Of a stretch of DNA of 13,652 bases, positions 1-7,101 are shown in pieces. Source of the stretch: Alphaproteobacteria bacterium (GTDB lineage: Bacteria; Pseudomonadota; Alphaproteobacteria; Reyranellales; Reyranellaceae). The translations under genes were made by a program, and so were the position numbers. The stretch spans positions 1 through 13,652 of the forward strand of contig VBAF01000011.1 of assembly GCA_005884705.1 (NCBI GenBank), read 5' to 3'. Below the pieces are notes generated by a model. The model had not been told where the DNA came from and did no database searches. It saw nothing but the letters and a program-made list of their open reading frames with translations. Position 1 is the stretch's first letter. Every line of letters begins with the position of its first letter.

Positions 1-154
1 GGTTCCTGACCCCACCCGGCGCCCGCTGGGCTGCCGGGAGATCGAGTTTGCCAACCCTTTCCGAAAATGGTGGCTGGGCAAGGCCTTATGCTAGGGTTGT
101 CCGTCCCCCTCATCCTTCCGCCGATTTTCCCGAGCGGAGAACAAGGAGCAGACC

Positions 155-661
155 ATGCAGCGCGCTTTAATCACTCTTCTCGGCACGGCCGCCCTGGCGG
201 CGCTGTCCGCTGCCTCGCTGGCGCAAACCGCAGCGCCGGGCACGGCGCCCGCCGCGGGCGCGTCCGGTGTCAACGTCGGCTCGCTGCAATGCCACGTCTC
301 GGGCGGCATGGGCTTCGTGTTCGGCTCCTCCAAGGCGATCGACTGCCTGCTGGCGCGCACCGACGGCGTCGGCGAGCGCTATGTCGGCACGATCAACAAA
401 TACGGCATCGACATCGGCTTCACCAAGGAAGCGCAGATGGTCTGGCTGGTCTTCGCGCCGGGCTCGGTCGCGCGGGGCGCCCTGGCCGGTGACTATGGCG
501 GCGCCACCGCGAGCGCGACGGTCGGCCTCGGCGTCGGTGCCAACGTGCTGCTCGGCGGCTCCAGCAAGCAGATCACCTTGCAGCCGGTCAGCGTCGAAGG
601 CAGCACCGGGCTCAACGTTGCGGCGGGCATCGCCGCGGTGACGCTGCGGCCGGCACCCTAG
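155..661 (+). CDS. Secreted DUF992 domain protein
   Basis: A 168-aa exported protein of the DUF992 family, whose biochemical role is unknown. The start is fixed by AAGGAG at 143-148, 6 nt before the ATG. Residues 1-23 form a Sec signal peptide with a probable cut after SLA. The mature part shows the family pattern: a GSLQC segment (Cys46), a glycine-rich GGMGFVFGSSK stretch (50-60), a second cysteine (Cys64), then GERYVGTINKYGIDIGFT (73-90) and a W-x-VFAP motif (97-102). Cys46 and Cys64 are the family's conserved pair and could form a periplasmic disulfide. The C-terminus is Gly/Val-rich beta sequence. The protein is complete. The next gene, fdhD, starts only 7 nt after this stop, so the two may be co-transcribed, although no functional link is evident. 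The family call is by pattern recognition and is fairly sure; the function is not known. Confidence 0.85.
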   Translation: MQRALITLLGTAALAALSAASLAQTAAPGTAPAAGASGVNVGSLQCHVSGGMGFVFGSSKAIDCLLARTDGVGERYVGTINKYGIDIGFTKEAQMVWLVFAPGSVARGALAGDYGGATASATVGLGVGANVLLGGSSKQITLQPVSVEGSTGLNVAAGIAAVTLRPAP

Positions 662-668
662 GGCAGAA

Positions 669-1490
669 TTGACCGTGGACGGCGGCGGCTCGATCCACCT
701 GCAGGCCCGGCGGCTCACCGCCGCCGGCGCCGAGCTGCGCGATGAGGTGGTCGCCGAGGAGGTCGCGGTGGCGCTGGTCTACAACGGCATCAGCCACGCC
801 GTGATGATGGCCACGCCCTGCGACCTCGAGGATTTCGCCCGCGGCTTCACGCTGACCGAGCACCTCGTCGAGAGTCCGTCGGAGATCTACGACATCGAGG
901 TCGAGGACCGTCGGGCCCAATTTGGCGGGCGCGGCATCGAGGTCCAGTTGCGCATCGCCAACCAACGCATGGCGGCGCTGCAGGAGCGCCGGCGCAGCCT
1001 GGCCGGCCGCACCGGCTGCGGCCTGTGCGGCGTCGACAGTCTCGACGCGGCGCTGCGTCCGGTGCCGGCGACGCGGGCGACGGCCAAGGTGTCGCACGCG
1101 GCGATCACGCGCGCGATGGCGGCGCTGCCGGGCGAGCAGCGCATCAACCGGCTGAACGGCGCCACCCATGCCGCCGGCTGGGCGGCGGCGAACGGAACGT
1201 TGCTGGCGGTGCGCGAGGATGTCGGCCGCCACAACGCGCTCGACAAGCTCGCCGGCGCGCTGGCAGGAAGGGACCGCGGCGGTGATGGCGGCTTCGTCGT
1301 CGTCACCAGCCGCTGCTCCTACGAGATGGTGCAGAAGGCGGCCGCGATCGACGCCGCGGCGATCGCCGCGGTCTCGGCGCCGACCTCGCTCGCCATCGAG
1401 ACGGCGGAGCAGGCGGGGCTCGCGCTGGTCGCCTTCGTGCGCGACAACCGGCTGACCGTCTACGCCCACGGCGAGCGGATCGAGGCGTGA
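669..1490 (+). CDS. fdhD: Formate dehydrogenase accessory sulfurtransferase FdhD
   Basis: Cytoplasmic sulfurtransferase. In the known family, FdhD takes sulfur from a cysteine desulfurase and passes it to the Mo-bis-MGD cofactor of formate dehydrogenase, which is needed for activity. The 273-aa frame shows the hallmark CGLCG motif at residues 117-121 (the two cysteines of the mobile loop), preceded by GRTG. It also shows the C-terminal blocks VREDVGRHNALDK (181-193) and TSRCSYEM (213-220), all diagnostic of FdhD. Length is normal. The start is uncertain: TTG at 669 has AGGG 5 nt upstream, and an in-frame GTG at 675 is the alternative; the difference is two residues. The gene lies 7 nt after the DUF992 gene and its stop overlaps the mobB GTG start (GTGA, 1487-1490), so the two are translationally coupled. 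No formate dehydrogenase structural gene is in the window. Confidence 0.95.
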   Translation: MTVDGGGSIHLQARRLTAAGAELRDEVVAEEVAVALVYNGISHAVMMATPCDLEDFARGFTLTEHLVESPSEIYDIEVEDRRAQFGGRGIEVQLRIANQRMAALQERRRSLAGRTGCGLCGVDSLDAALRPVPATRATAKVSHAAITRAMAALPGEQRINRLNGATHAAGWAAANGTLLAVREDVGRHNALDKLAGALAGRDRGGDGGFVVVTSRCSYEMVQKAAAIDAAAIAAVSAPTSLAIETAEQAGLALVAFVRDNRLTVYAHGERIEA

Positions 1491-1977
1491 ATCCGGTCTT
1501 CGGCGTCACCGGCTGGAAGAACGCCGGCAAGACCACGCTGACCGAGCGGCTGGTCGCGGAGTTCGTGCGCCGCGGCTGGACGGTGGCGACCGTCAAGCAC
1601 GCCCATCACGCCGCCGACATCGACACGCCAGGCACCGATTCCTTCCGCCATCGCGCCGCCGGCGCGGCCGAGGTCGCGCTGGTGACGGGCTGGTGACGGG
1701 GCAGCGCTACGCGATCGTGCGCGAGCGGGGGGAGGCGGCGCTCGCCGAGGTGCTGGCGCGGCTGGCGCCGGCCGATCTGGTGCTGGTCGAGGGCTACAAG
1801 CGCGAGCCGCATCCCAAGATCGAGGTCCGCGCCGCCGAATCGCCGCCAATGGACGCGGCCATCCACAACATCGTCGCCATTGCCTCGGACCGGCGGCCGC
1901 CGGACGGGCCACCGTGGTTCGCCCGCGACGACGTCGGCGCCATCGCCGACTTCATCGCGCGCTCGATCGGTCGCTAG
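1487..1977 (+). pseudogene. mobB: MobB, MGD biosynthesis adaptor protein, frame broken by 11-bp duplication
   Basis: MobB is a P-loop GTP-binding protein that assists MobA in making molybdopterin guanine dinucleotide. The gene starts with a GTG overlapping the fdhD stop. The first frame (1487-1696, 69 aa) carries the Walker A region GWKNAGKTT (residues 9-17) and the typical VKHAHH and DTPGTDS-RHRAAGA blocks, then stops at TGA. The second frame (from GTG 1693 to TAG 1977, 94 aa) carries the rest, including LAPADLVLVEGYKREPHPKIEV. The break lies exactly at a tandem 11-bp repeat, CTGGTGACGGG at 1679-1689 and 1690-1700. Deleting one copy gives a continuous 159-aa protein of normal MobB length, reading VALVTGQRYAIV across the join. 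As written, the duplication also creates a GTGA stop/start overlap, so two separate fragments could be translated. Either the gene is inactivated or this is a read or assembly error. Identity is sure; functional status is not. Confidence 0.88.
1679..1700 (+). repeat. 11-bp tandem duplication inside mobB
   Basis: CTGGTGACGGG occurs twice head to tail, at 1679-1689 and 1690-1700. Because 11 is not a multiple of 3, it shifts mobB by two bases. The upstream frame then ends at TGA 1694-1696, and the downstream frame can restart at GTG 1693-1695. The family consensus (EV-A-L-V-T-G-x-R-Y-A) matches a single copy, so the second copy is the derived state. Confidence 0.9.
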
Positions 1978-3708
1978 CGCTGGCCGGCGAACACGCCGGA
2001 CGCCTTGTAGATCGAGCTGTTCTGGCCGATCGCGAAGGCGCCGGCCTGATACTTGGCGGCGTCGCCCGGCGCGCTGAAGAACGAGCCGCTCACCGTGCCG
2101 ATCAGGCCGCCCGTGCCGACCGTGGCGCCGACGAAGGAGACCCCGCCGCTGCCCGGCGTGGCGATGATCCCGCCGGAATGAGTCCGACCGTCGAACGCGC
2201 CGTTGAAGCTGCCGATGCGATTCTGGAAGCTCCACGTGCTGCTGTAGGAACCGGGCGCTGCCGGTCTGCGGCATCTGGATGCTGCTGGCCAGGGTGCCGG
2301 CGATGTAGGGCGCGGCGTTGATCGTGTCGGTCTGGCCGGCGCGATAGCTGCCCGTGTAGGTGATGCTGGTCTGCCACCAGCCATAGCTCATGAACTCGCA
2401 GGTACAGGCGCCCGGCGTCCCGGTCACCAGGACGGGCGTCGAGCTGGCGACGTTCACCGCGTTGCTCACCAGCGCGCTGTTGTCCTGGATGCTGAAGCTG
2501 CGGCCCAGCACCTGAACCTTCGACTTCCGGTTGGGATCGTCGGTCGTCGTCATGGCGTAATGGCTATCGTCGGTGAAGAAGTTGTTGGCGTTGTTGGCCA
2601 GCGTGCCGAGCTGCAAGGTGGTCGCGACCGGGATGATGGCGTCGATCGTGCGGATGGTGATCTTGCCCTTGACCTGACTGGTTTCGGCATTGGTCGAGAT
2701 CACCAGATCACCCGGCTGGCTGAGCAGCACCGCCGGCAACCGCGTCGTCGAGGACGGCGCGGCGCTGGTCGATACCAGGCTGGAGCCGCCGCCGGTCGTG
2801 TTGACGATCAGGCCGCTGGCATAGCCATTCAGCGTCTGCGTCGTCTTGGGCAGCGGCGACGGAGCCGGATTGTTGCTGGGCGGCTTGGCGTTGTCCGTTT
2901 GGCTTTGGCCGTTGCCGCCGCTGACAGCGTTGGTCGTCGCCTGCTGCGTGCTGCCGGTCGGATTCGTATTGGTGGGCGGCACGATGAAGGGCTGGCCCGA
3001 GTTCTGATTGGCGACGCCGCCGGTGCCCTGACTGCTCCCCGCAGGATCGCTCTTGCCGGTCTCGAGCTGGGCCATGTCGTTGAGCAGCCCGCCGGGCGGC
3101 AGCAGGCTGGGCAGGCTGGGCGGCGCGCCGGTGTTGACGATCACCTGGCTGCCCGGACGCGTCGCGGTCTGGGTCTGGCCGCCGCCGGTCACGGTCATGC
3201 TGTTGCCGAAGATGAAATTGGCGGTCGTCCTGCCGTTGAACGATGACCAGATGGTGATGCCGCCGCGAATGCCGATGGTGCTGGACGGCGTCGTCACGGT
3301 GATGGCGCTGGTCTTGCTGATCTTGCCGCCGACCAGGCGGAACACGCCCTTGCCGGCGGTCAGCGACAGCTCGCCCTTCTTGGTGACGGGATCGTAGACG
3401 AACTTGTCGATCACCACCCGCGCATCGGGCCCGACGGTCAGCGAGGTGCCGTCGAGGAACACCAGATGAGCGCGGTCGGTGGCGCTGGTCGTCACCACCT
3501 CGTCGGCCTGGATGTCGATGCCGATGCGCAGCACGCGCTCGTTCTGCTGCGGCGGCTTGCCGAGCGGATCGCCGTCGGTCGCCGAGGTGACGCCGACCTT
3601 GGCCCAGGCCCCCGCCCCGGACAGGGCCAGGCTCGCAACTCCCGCCAATCCGACCCGAAGAAGGGCGGCTCGAAGAAGAGACGAGCTGGCAGCACTATTC
3701 TTGGCCAT
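1974..3708 (-). CDS. Secreted FecR-domain protein with TbpB-like C-terminal barrel (frameshifted near 2253)
   Basis: A probable surface or secreted protein. The start at 3708 is set by GGGAG 7 nt upstream. Residues 1-36 are a Sec signal peptide ending AWA; there is no lipobox cysteine. Residues about 58-150 are a FecR domain (FLDGTSLTVGPDARVVIDKF, then TPSSTIGIRGG). A Pro/Ser/Thr/Asn/Gln-rich linker runs from about 195 to 330. A C-T-C-E-F-x3-GWW segment follows (Cys435, Cys437). The last ~130 residues alternate short beta strands with glycines (TGSYRAGQ, IGSFNGAF, GTVSGSFFS, AGAFAIG, ASGVFAGQR) like a TbpB-type barrel. A 1-nt surplus in the GGG at 2253-2255 breaks the frame after residue 485; dropping one base restores 577 aa ending at TAG 1976-1974. 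Unrestored, translation would run antisense through mobB to 1606. It lies downstream of a Slam-like translocator, so it is the likely cargo. The FecR call is firm; the barrel is inferred from pattern. Confidence 0.78.
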
Positions 3709-3794
3709 CGAGATCTCCCGAGAACGGTCGAGGCAGGGTATCGGGCTGTCGCCGCCGCCATCCCGCGCGTGCAGCCGACGCGGCATCGATCCAG

Positions 3795-3803
3795 TATATA
3801 TAT
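3795..3803 (-). promoter_or_regulatory. AT-rich TATATATAT island upstream of the FecR-domain gene
   Basis: Nine consecutive A/T bases sit inside very GC-rich DNA, 87 nt before the start of the FecR-domain gene. They are flanked by CC and GG, giving an imperfect palindrome (3791-3805). On the minus strand this offers a TATATA -10-like box, but no good -35 hexamer lies at the usual distance. It could be an internal promoter or a regulator site that lets the cargo gene be expressed apart from the translocator. Confidence 0.25.
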
Positions 3804-3811
3804 GGCCAGTT

Positions 3812-3898
3812 CTAGCGCGGCGCAGCCCGGCGCGCCAGAGTGCCGCGGTAACGCTGGTTTCGCCGGCGTATCGGCCGTCCGGCCGCGCTCGTCGTCAT
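3812..3898 (-). CDS. Possible 28-aa Arg-rich small protein
   Basis: A short reading frame lies between the Slam-like gene and the FecR-domain gene. Its ATG is preceded by GGGAGG with a 5-nt spacer, an almost ideal ribosome binding site, 17 nt after the Slam-like stop. The predicted peptide starts MTTSAAGRPIRRR, has nine arginines in 28 residues, and shows no signal peptide or membrane segment. It ends at TAG 3814-3812. I do not recognise it. It could be a real basic micropeptide, a leader that couples translation, or chance in GC-rich DNA where Arg codons are common. The strong ribosome binding site is the only positive evidence. Confidence 0.35.
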   Translation of the reverse strand: MTTSAAGRPIRRRNQRYRGTLARRAAPR

Positions 3899-3915
3899 GG
3901 GGGCCTCCCGGGCCG

Positions 3916-5310
3916 TCAAAAGCGCCAGCTGATACCGAACATCACATTGTTGTTTTCGAACGCGTAATTGCTGATCGAGGCCTGCCGCACGAAGCGGCCG
4001 CCGGTCAGGGTGAGGGTCGTTCGCTCGTCGAACGGAATCGTGACGGTGAGATTGAGGATCAGGTCCTGCTGGGTCCGGTATTCCGTCGGATCGACCACGA
4101 CGTCGGGCGCATCGTAGTGCCACCACTGCATGCTGCCGGTCAGGCTGATGGTCCAGGGCAGGCCGGTCTTGAGCACCGGATCGGGAAAGCGGAAGCTCAT
4201 GCCGCCGCCGAACCCCCACAGGCCGTAGCTCTGCCACGGCGCCTGCTCGGTCTGGTAGCGCTGGGCGCTGCCGCTGGCGAACAGCCCGACCATCGGCGTG
4301 AGCTGGAACGGGAAGATCGTGTTGAAGGTGTATTCGGTGCCCGTGAACAGGCTGTTGGTCGGCAGGTAGCTGGTATCGGGGTGGTCTTGCTTGCGCCAGA
4401 TCGCGGTCGAGACGTTGCGCAGCCGGTCGCTGAGTAGGGTGTTCACTTCCAGGCCGCCGCCGTAGCTCGCATAGTAGGACGTGTCGTTGACCCAGATCGC
4501 GCCCAACGCGACGACCGGCTTGACCGTCATGTCCTCGAAGGTGCCGTCGAAGACCTGGAACCGCGGACCCGTCGTCAAGTCGATCAGCGAGACGTTGGCC
4601 TGGGATTGCGTGAACTGGCGGTTGATGTAGCCGGTGAAGTTTGATTCCAGCGTCGCCTTGTCCTGGGTGCCGAGATCGTAGAAGTGGCGCAACGTGAGCG
4701 TGGTCACGGAGCCCCAGTCCGGCGAGCCCACCGCCTGCTGGTTGAGGTTGGCCGCCTGGCCGAACAGCCGCACGGTCGAGGTCGCGGGGCCCAGGTTGGC
4801 GTTCGACTGGTAGCGGAAGCCCTGGAACACCTCGCCGGCAAAGCGCGAGCGCTTCTGCTGGCTCGCGATCTGGGCGAGGAACTGCTCGGCGCGGGCGCGC
4901 ACCTCGGCCGGCACGTTGGGCGACTTGAGCGCGCCTTCGAGATAGGTGCGGGCAACCTCGTAGGATTTCAGCCGGAAATAGAGCACGCCGAGTTCGAGCC
5001 GCACCCGTGGCAGGTCGGCATTGACCAGCAGCATGCGCTCGAGCGCCGAGATCGCCCCCTCGAGGTCGCCGGTCTGGCTGGCGACCGTGGCGAACTTGAA
5101 CAGCACGTCGAGATTGGCGGGCTGCTTCAGCATCTCCTGGAAGGCCTCGTCGTATTGCCGGTCCAGTTCGCCCGTGGCCGCCCCCGCAGCCGGTGTCACT
5201 TGGGCATGCACCGGCGGCGCGGCCAGGACACAAACGCCTAAGCCGCTGCAGACGGCCAGCAAGCCGAGCAGCCTCACCCTCTGTCGCAACAACCCCTGCA
5301 ATCGGCCCAT
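3916..5310 (-). CDS. TPR plus outer-membrane beta-barrel protein, Slam-like (type XI secretion)
   Basis: A 464-aa outer-membrane protein. Residues 1-36 are a Sec signal peptide (RVRLLGLLAV core, VHA cut). Residues ~50-150 are TPR-like helices (EAFQEMLKQPANLDVLFKFA, GDLEGAISALERML, RVRLELGVLYFRLKSYEVAR). Residues ~160-464 are alternating beta strands with aromatic girdles, opening with GFRYQSNANLGP and closing with MFGISWRF; the final Phe is the usual OMP C-terminal signal. A periplasmic TPR domain followed by a barrel is the architecture of Slam, which moves TbpB-like proteins to the surface. The start at 5310 is preferred over an in-frame ATG at 5382 because it gives a clean signal peptide, has AAAGG upstream, and avoids overlapping the glycosyltransferase. 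It sits 38 nt after that gene and upstream of a FecR/TbpB-like candidate cargo. It could also be another TPR-barrel family; the Slam call rests on architecture and context. Confidence 0.75.
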   Translation of the reverse strand: MGRLQGLLRQRVRLLGLLAVCSGLGVCVLAAPPVHAQVTPAAGAATGELDRQYDEAFQEMLKQPANLDVLFKFATVASQTGDLEGAISALERMLLVNADLPRVRLELGVLYFRLKSYEVARTYLEGALKSPNVPAEVRARAEQFLAQIASQQKRSRFAGEVFQGFRYQSNANLGPATSTVRLFGQAANLNQQAVGSPDWGSVTTLTLRHFYDLGTQDKATLESNFTGYINRQFTQSQANVSLIDLTTGPRFQVFDGTFEDMTVKPVVALGAIWVNDTSYYASYGGGLEVNTLLSDRLRNVSTAIWRKQDHPDTSYLPTNSLFTGTEYTFNTIFPFQLTPMVGLFASGSAQRYQTEQAPWQSYGLWGFGGGMSFRFPDPVLKTGLPWTISLTGSMQWWHYDAPDVVVDPTEYRTQQDLILNLTVTIPFDERTTLTLTGGRFVRQASISNYAFENNNVMFGISWRF

Positions 5311-5348
5311 TGGGGCAGGCCTTTTGTCAGCATGGCTGATCAAATCTT

Positions 5349-6344
5349 TTAGATCAACCAGCTTCGGAGGATAAAGACCCATGCAATCAGTGCATTAGCC
5401 TGCGCAGCTCGCATACGAAGCAACATCCGCCGGTACTGTTTTTCGCCCAGCGCCGTGACGAACCGCTCGCGGCCGGAAACCATCGCGGCCAGCATGCGGT
5501 CGAGCATCCGGTCATGGGTGTCGCCCCAGTTGCGGGCCGACAAGTGCAGGCGGCCGCCGAGTACCGGGTTGTCGGCGGCGCCGTTGCGGCCGTGCAGGCG
5601 GTAGGCATAGAGCGGCTCGTCGATCAGTAGCGAGCCCGCCACCATCTGGGCCATCACCACGACGTAGAAATCCATGTGCAGGCGGAAGGTCTCGTCGTCG
5701 GGCGGGAAGACGAGGTCGATCAGCGAGCGGCGGAACATCATCGATGAGGTGCTGACCCATACCCAGTGCACGACCCGCTTGGTGTAGAGGCGATAGGGCG
5801 TCTGACGGCGCCACCCGGCCGTGCCGTTGGCTGTATCGAGCTTGGGCACCCGCGCCGGATCGATCGGGGCAAAGGCGCGGCCGCGGTCGGCGACGGCGCG
5901 GTCCCTGCCGAACCAGTAGACGCCGCCCGCGATCACCGCGCCCTGGCCGTCGATCAGGCGGGCGTTGCAGGCGGTGAAGCCCACCGCATAGCTCTCGTTG
6001 AGGTGCGCCGCGACGTGTCGCTCGAGGAAGTCGTCGTTCCACAGATCGTCGGAATCGAGGAAGCAGACGAACGGCGTCTGGACCGTCGCCAGCCCGCGCC
6101 GCGTCGCGCCGGTCTGGCCGACATTCTTGGCGAGGCGAATCAGCCGGAAGCGCGGATCGGCGAGCTCGTCCAGCATCTGCTGGACGGCGGCGGCGGAAGT
6201 GTCGGTCGAGGCGTCGTCGACAATCACGCAGTCGAAGTCGCGGAAGGTCTGGCAGGCGACCGAGCGAATGGCGTCGCCGACATAGTCCGGGCAGTTGAAG
6301 CACGTGACGACGACCGACACGCGCGGGAGCTTGGTATCCGGCAC
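5349..6344 (-). CDS. Family 2 glycosyltransferase
   Basis: A 331-aa cytoplasmic GT-A fold enzyme that would transfer a sugar from a nucleotide-sugar donor to an unknown acceptor. The N-terminus is classic GT2: PRVSVVVTCFNCPDYVGDAIRSV (residues 8-29), the nucleotide-binding IVDDASTD (41-48), and the metal-binding DXD-type motif LDSDD (96-100). A later HMDFYVVVMAQMV stretch and LYAYRLHGRN (245-253) resemble the acceptor-side part of the family. No membrane anchor is evident, though the C-terminus (IAWVFILRSWLI) is hydrophobic and could associate with the membrane. The start is GTG 6344 with only a weak AAGA upstream; it is the only start that keeps the full first beta strand. It is the first gene of the minus-strand run with the Slam-like and FecR-domain genes, 38 nt ahead of the former, suggesting co-transcription. 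Acceptor unknown. Confidence 0.88.
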   Translation of the reverse strand: MPDTKLPRVSVVVTCFNCPDYVGDAIRSVACQTFRDFDCVIVDDASTDTSAAAVQQMLDELADPRFRLIRLAKNVGQTGATRRGLATVQTPFVCFLDSDDLWNDDFLERHVAAHLNESYAVGFTACNARLIDGQGAVIAGGVYWFGRDRAVADRGRAFAPIDPARVPKLDTANGTAGWRRQTPYRLYTKRVVHWVWVSTSSMMFRRSLIDLVFPPDDETFRLHMDFYVVVMAQMVAGSLLIDEPLYAYRLHGRNGAADNPVLGGRLHLSARNWGDTHDRMLDRMLAAMVSGRERFVTALGEKQYRRMLLRMRAAQANALIAWVFILRSWLI

Positions 6345-6410
6345 GCGGGTCTTCTAGCCCGCCTGCCGCTGTCCTCCAACTGCCGAGAGAGCTGCGTGAC
6401 TTTTGGGCGT

Positions 6411-6439
6411 TTGACTCGAGCCAGCCTCGGTAGCTTAGT
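6411..6439 (+). promoter_or_regulatory. Possible sigma-70 promoter for the TapB-like gene
   Basis: TTGACT at 6411-6416 is a good -35 match. After a 17-nt spacer it is followed by CTTAGT at 6434-6439, a weak -10. The pair lies in the divergent gap between the glycosyltransferase and the TapB-like gene, about 30 nt before the latter's start. The spacing is right; the -10 match is poor. Confidence 0.35.
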
Positions 6440-6467
6440 CCTCGCGTTAACTGGGGAGTTCCGGTCC

Positions 6468-7046
6468 ATGAAATGCACTGTCGCCGCTGCCATTATGGCT
6501 ACGGTAGTCGCGGGCGCGGCCTCGGCGCAGACCGCGGAGTTCAAATGCCCGACCGGCGGCACCCAATTCACCTACAAGGCTGGCCCTGTCGAGAGGATCA
6601 ACACGGTGACCGGGCAGGACGGCAATGTCTGCCTGGTCAGCAGTATTTCGGATGGCAAGACCGAGGCGCTGCGCGTTCACTGGGGGCTGGTCAGATCGGT
6701 CGACGCACAAGGCGAGTCCTTCGCCGGCGGCCTTGACCTGAAGTCGCTCTGGCCGCTCAAGGTCGGCAACACGACGACGAACTCCGTCACCGTCATCGGC
6801 CGCGATGGCAAGAGCTACACGTCAACCATCACCCTGGTCGTCGCCGCCTATGAAAAGGTCACGGTTCCGGCCGGCACGTTCGATGCCTTTCGCGTCGAGG
6901 AGGTCAAGGCAGGCTCGACTGCCCGGAATATCCACTGGTGGACGCCCGCACTGGCCTATTCGGTCAAGGAAAGCTTTCCCGACTGGCGCGACTTCAGCAA
7001 GGTCATCGTCCTGGAATTGACGTCCGTAAAACCCGCCGCCAAGTAG
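6468..7046 (+). CDS. Secreted TapB/DUF3108-like protein
   Basis: A 192-aa exported protein of unknown function. The ATG at 6468 is set by GGGGAG at 6453-6458 and by the signal peptide (residues 1-20, cut after ASA); upstream in-frame sequence is not coding. The mature part has two cysteines, Cys27 and Cys55, which could pair in the periplasm. The segment YEKVTVPAGTFDAFRVE (128-144) is the phrase typical of TapB and DUF3108-type periplasmic beta proteins, where it forms a conserved strand-turn-strand. A W-rich stretch, NIHWWTPALAYSVKE (154-168), follows, also usual for that group. It is transcribed divergently from the glycosyltransferase and convergently with the IlvD/Edd gene, so it is probably a single-gene unit. 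The gene itself is sure; the family assignment rests on this motif only. Confidence 0.8.
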   Translation: MKCTVAAAIMATVVAGAASAQTAEFKCPTGGTQFTYKAGPVERINTVTGQDGNVCLVSSISDGKTEALRVHWGLVRSVDAQGESFAGGLDLKSLWPLKVGNTTTNSVTVIGRDGKSYTSTITLVVAAYEKVTVPAGTFDAFRVEEVKAGSTARNIHWWTPALAYSVKESFPDWRDFSKVIVLELTSVKPAAK

Positions 7047-7101
7047 TCCCGTCCTGAGAAAGCGCGTCAGGTCGTCGAGCCCGAAGCCGCCGCTGGCCGC
7101 C

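Noticed and set aside
81..100. TATGCT as a -10 box for the DUF992 gene
   Set aside because: No acceptable -35 hexamer lies 16-18 nt upstream.
1606..1973. C-terminal extension of the FecR-domain frame antisense to mobB
   Set aside because: The predicted residues are Arg-rich antisense sequence; the true beta-barrel C-terminus continues in the other frame and ends at 1974.
7047..7101. Minus-strand reading with GFGLDDLTRFLRTG, reminiscent of a c-type cytochrome end
   Set aside because: It covers under 60 bases, has no haem motif nearby and overlaps the end of the TapB-like gene; too little to call a gene remnant.
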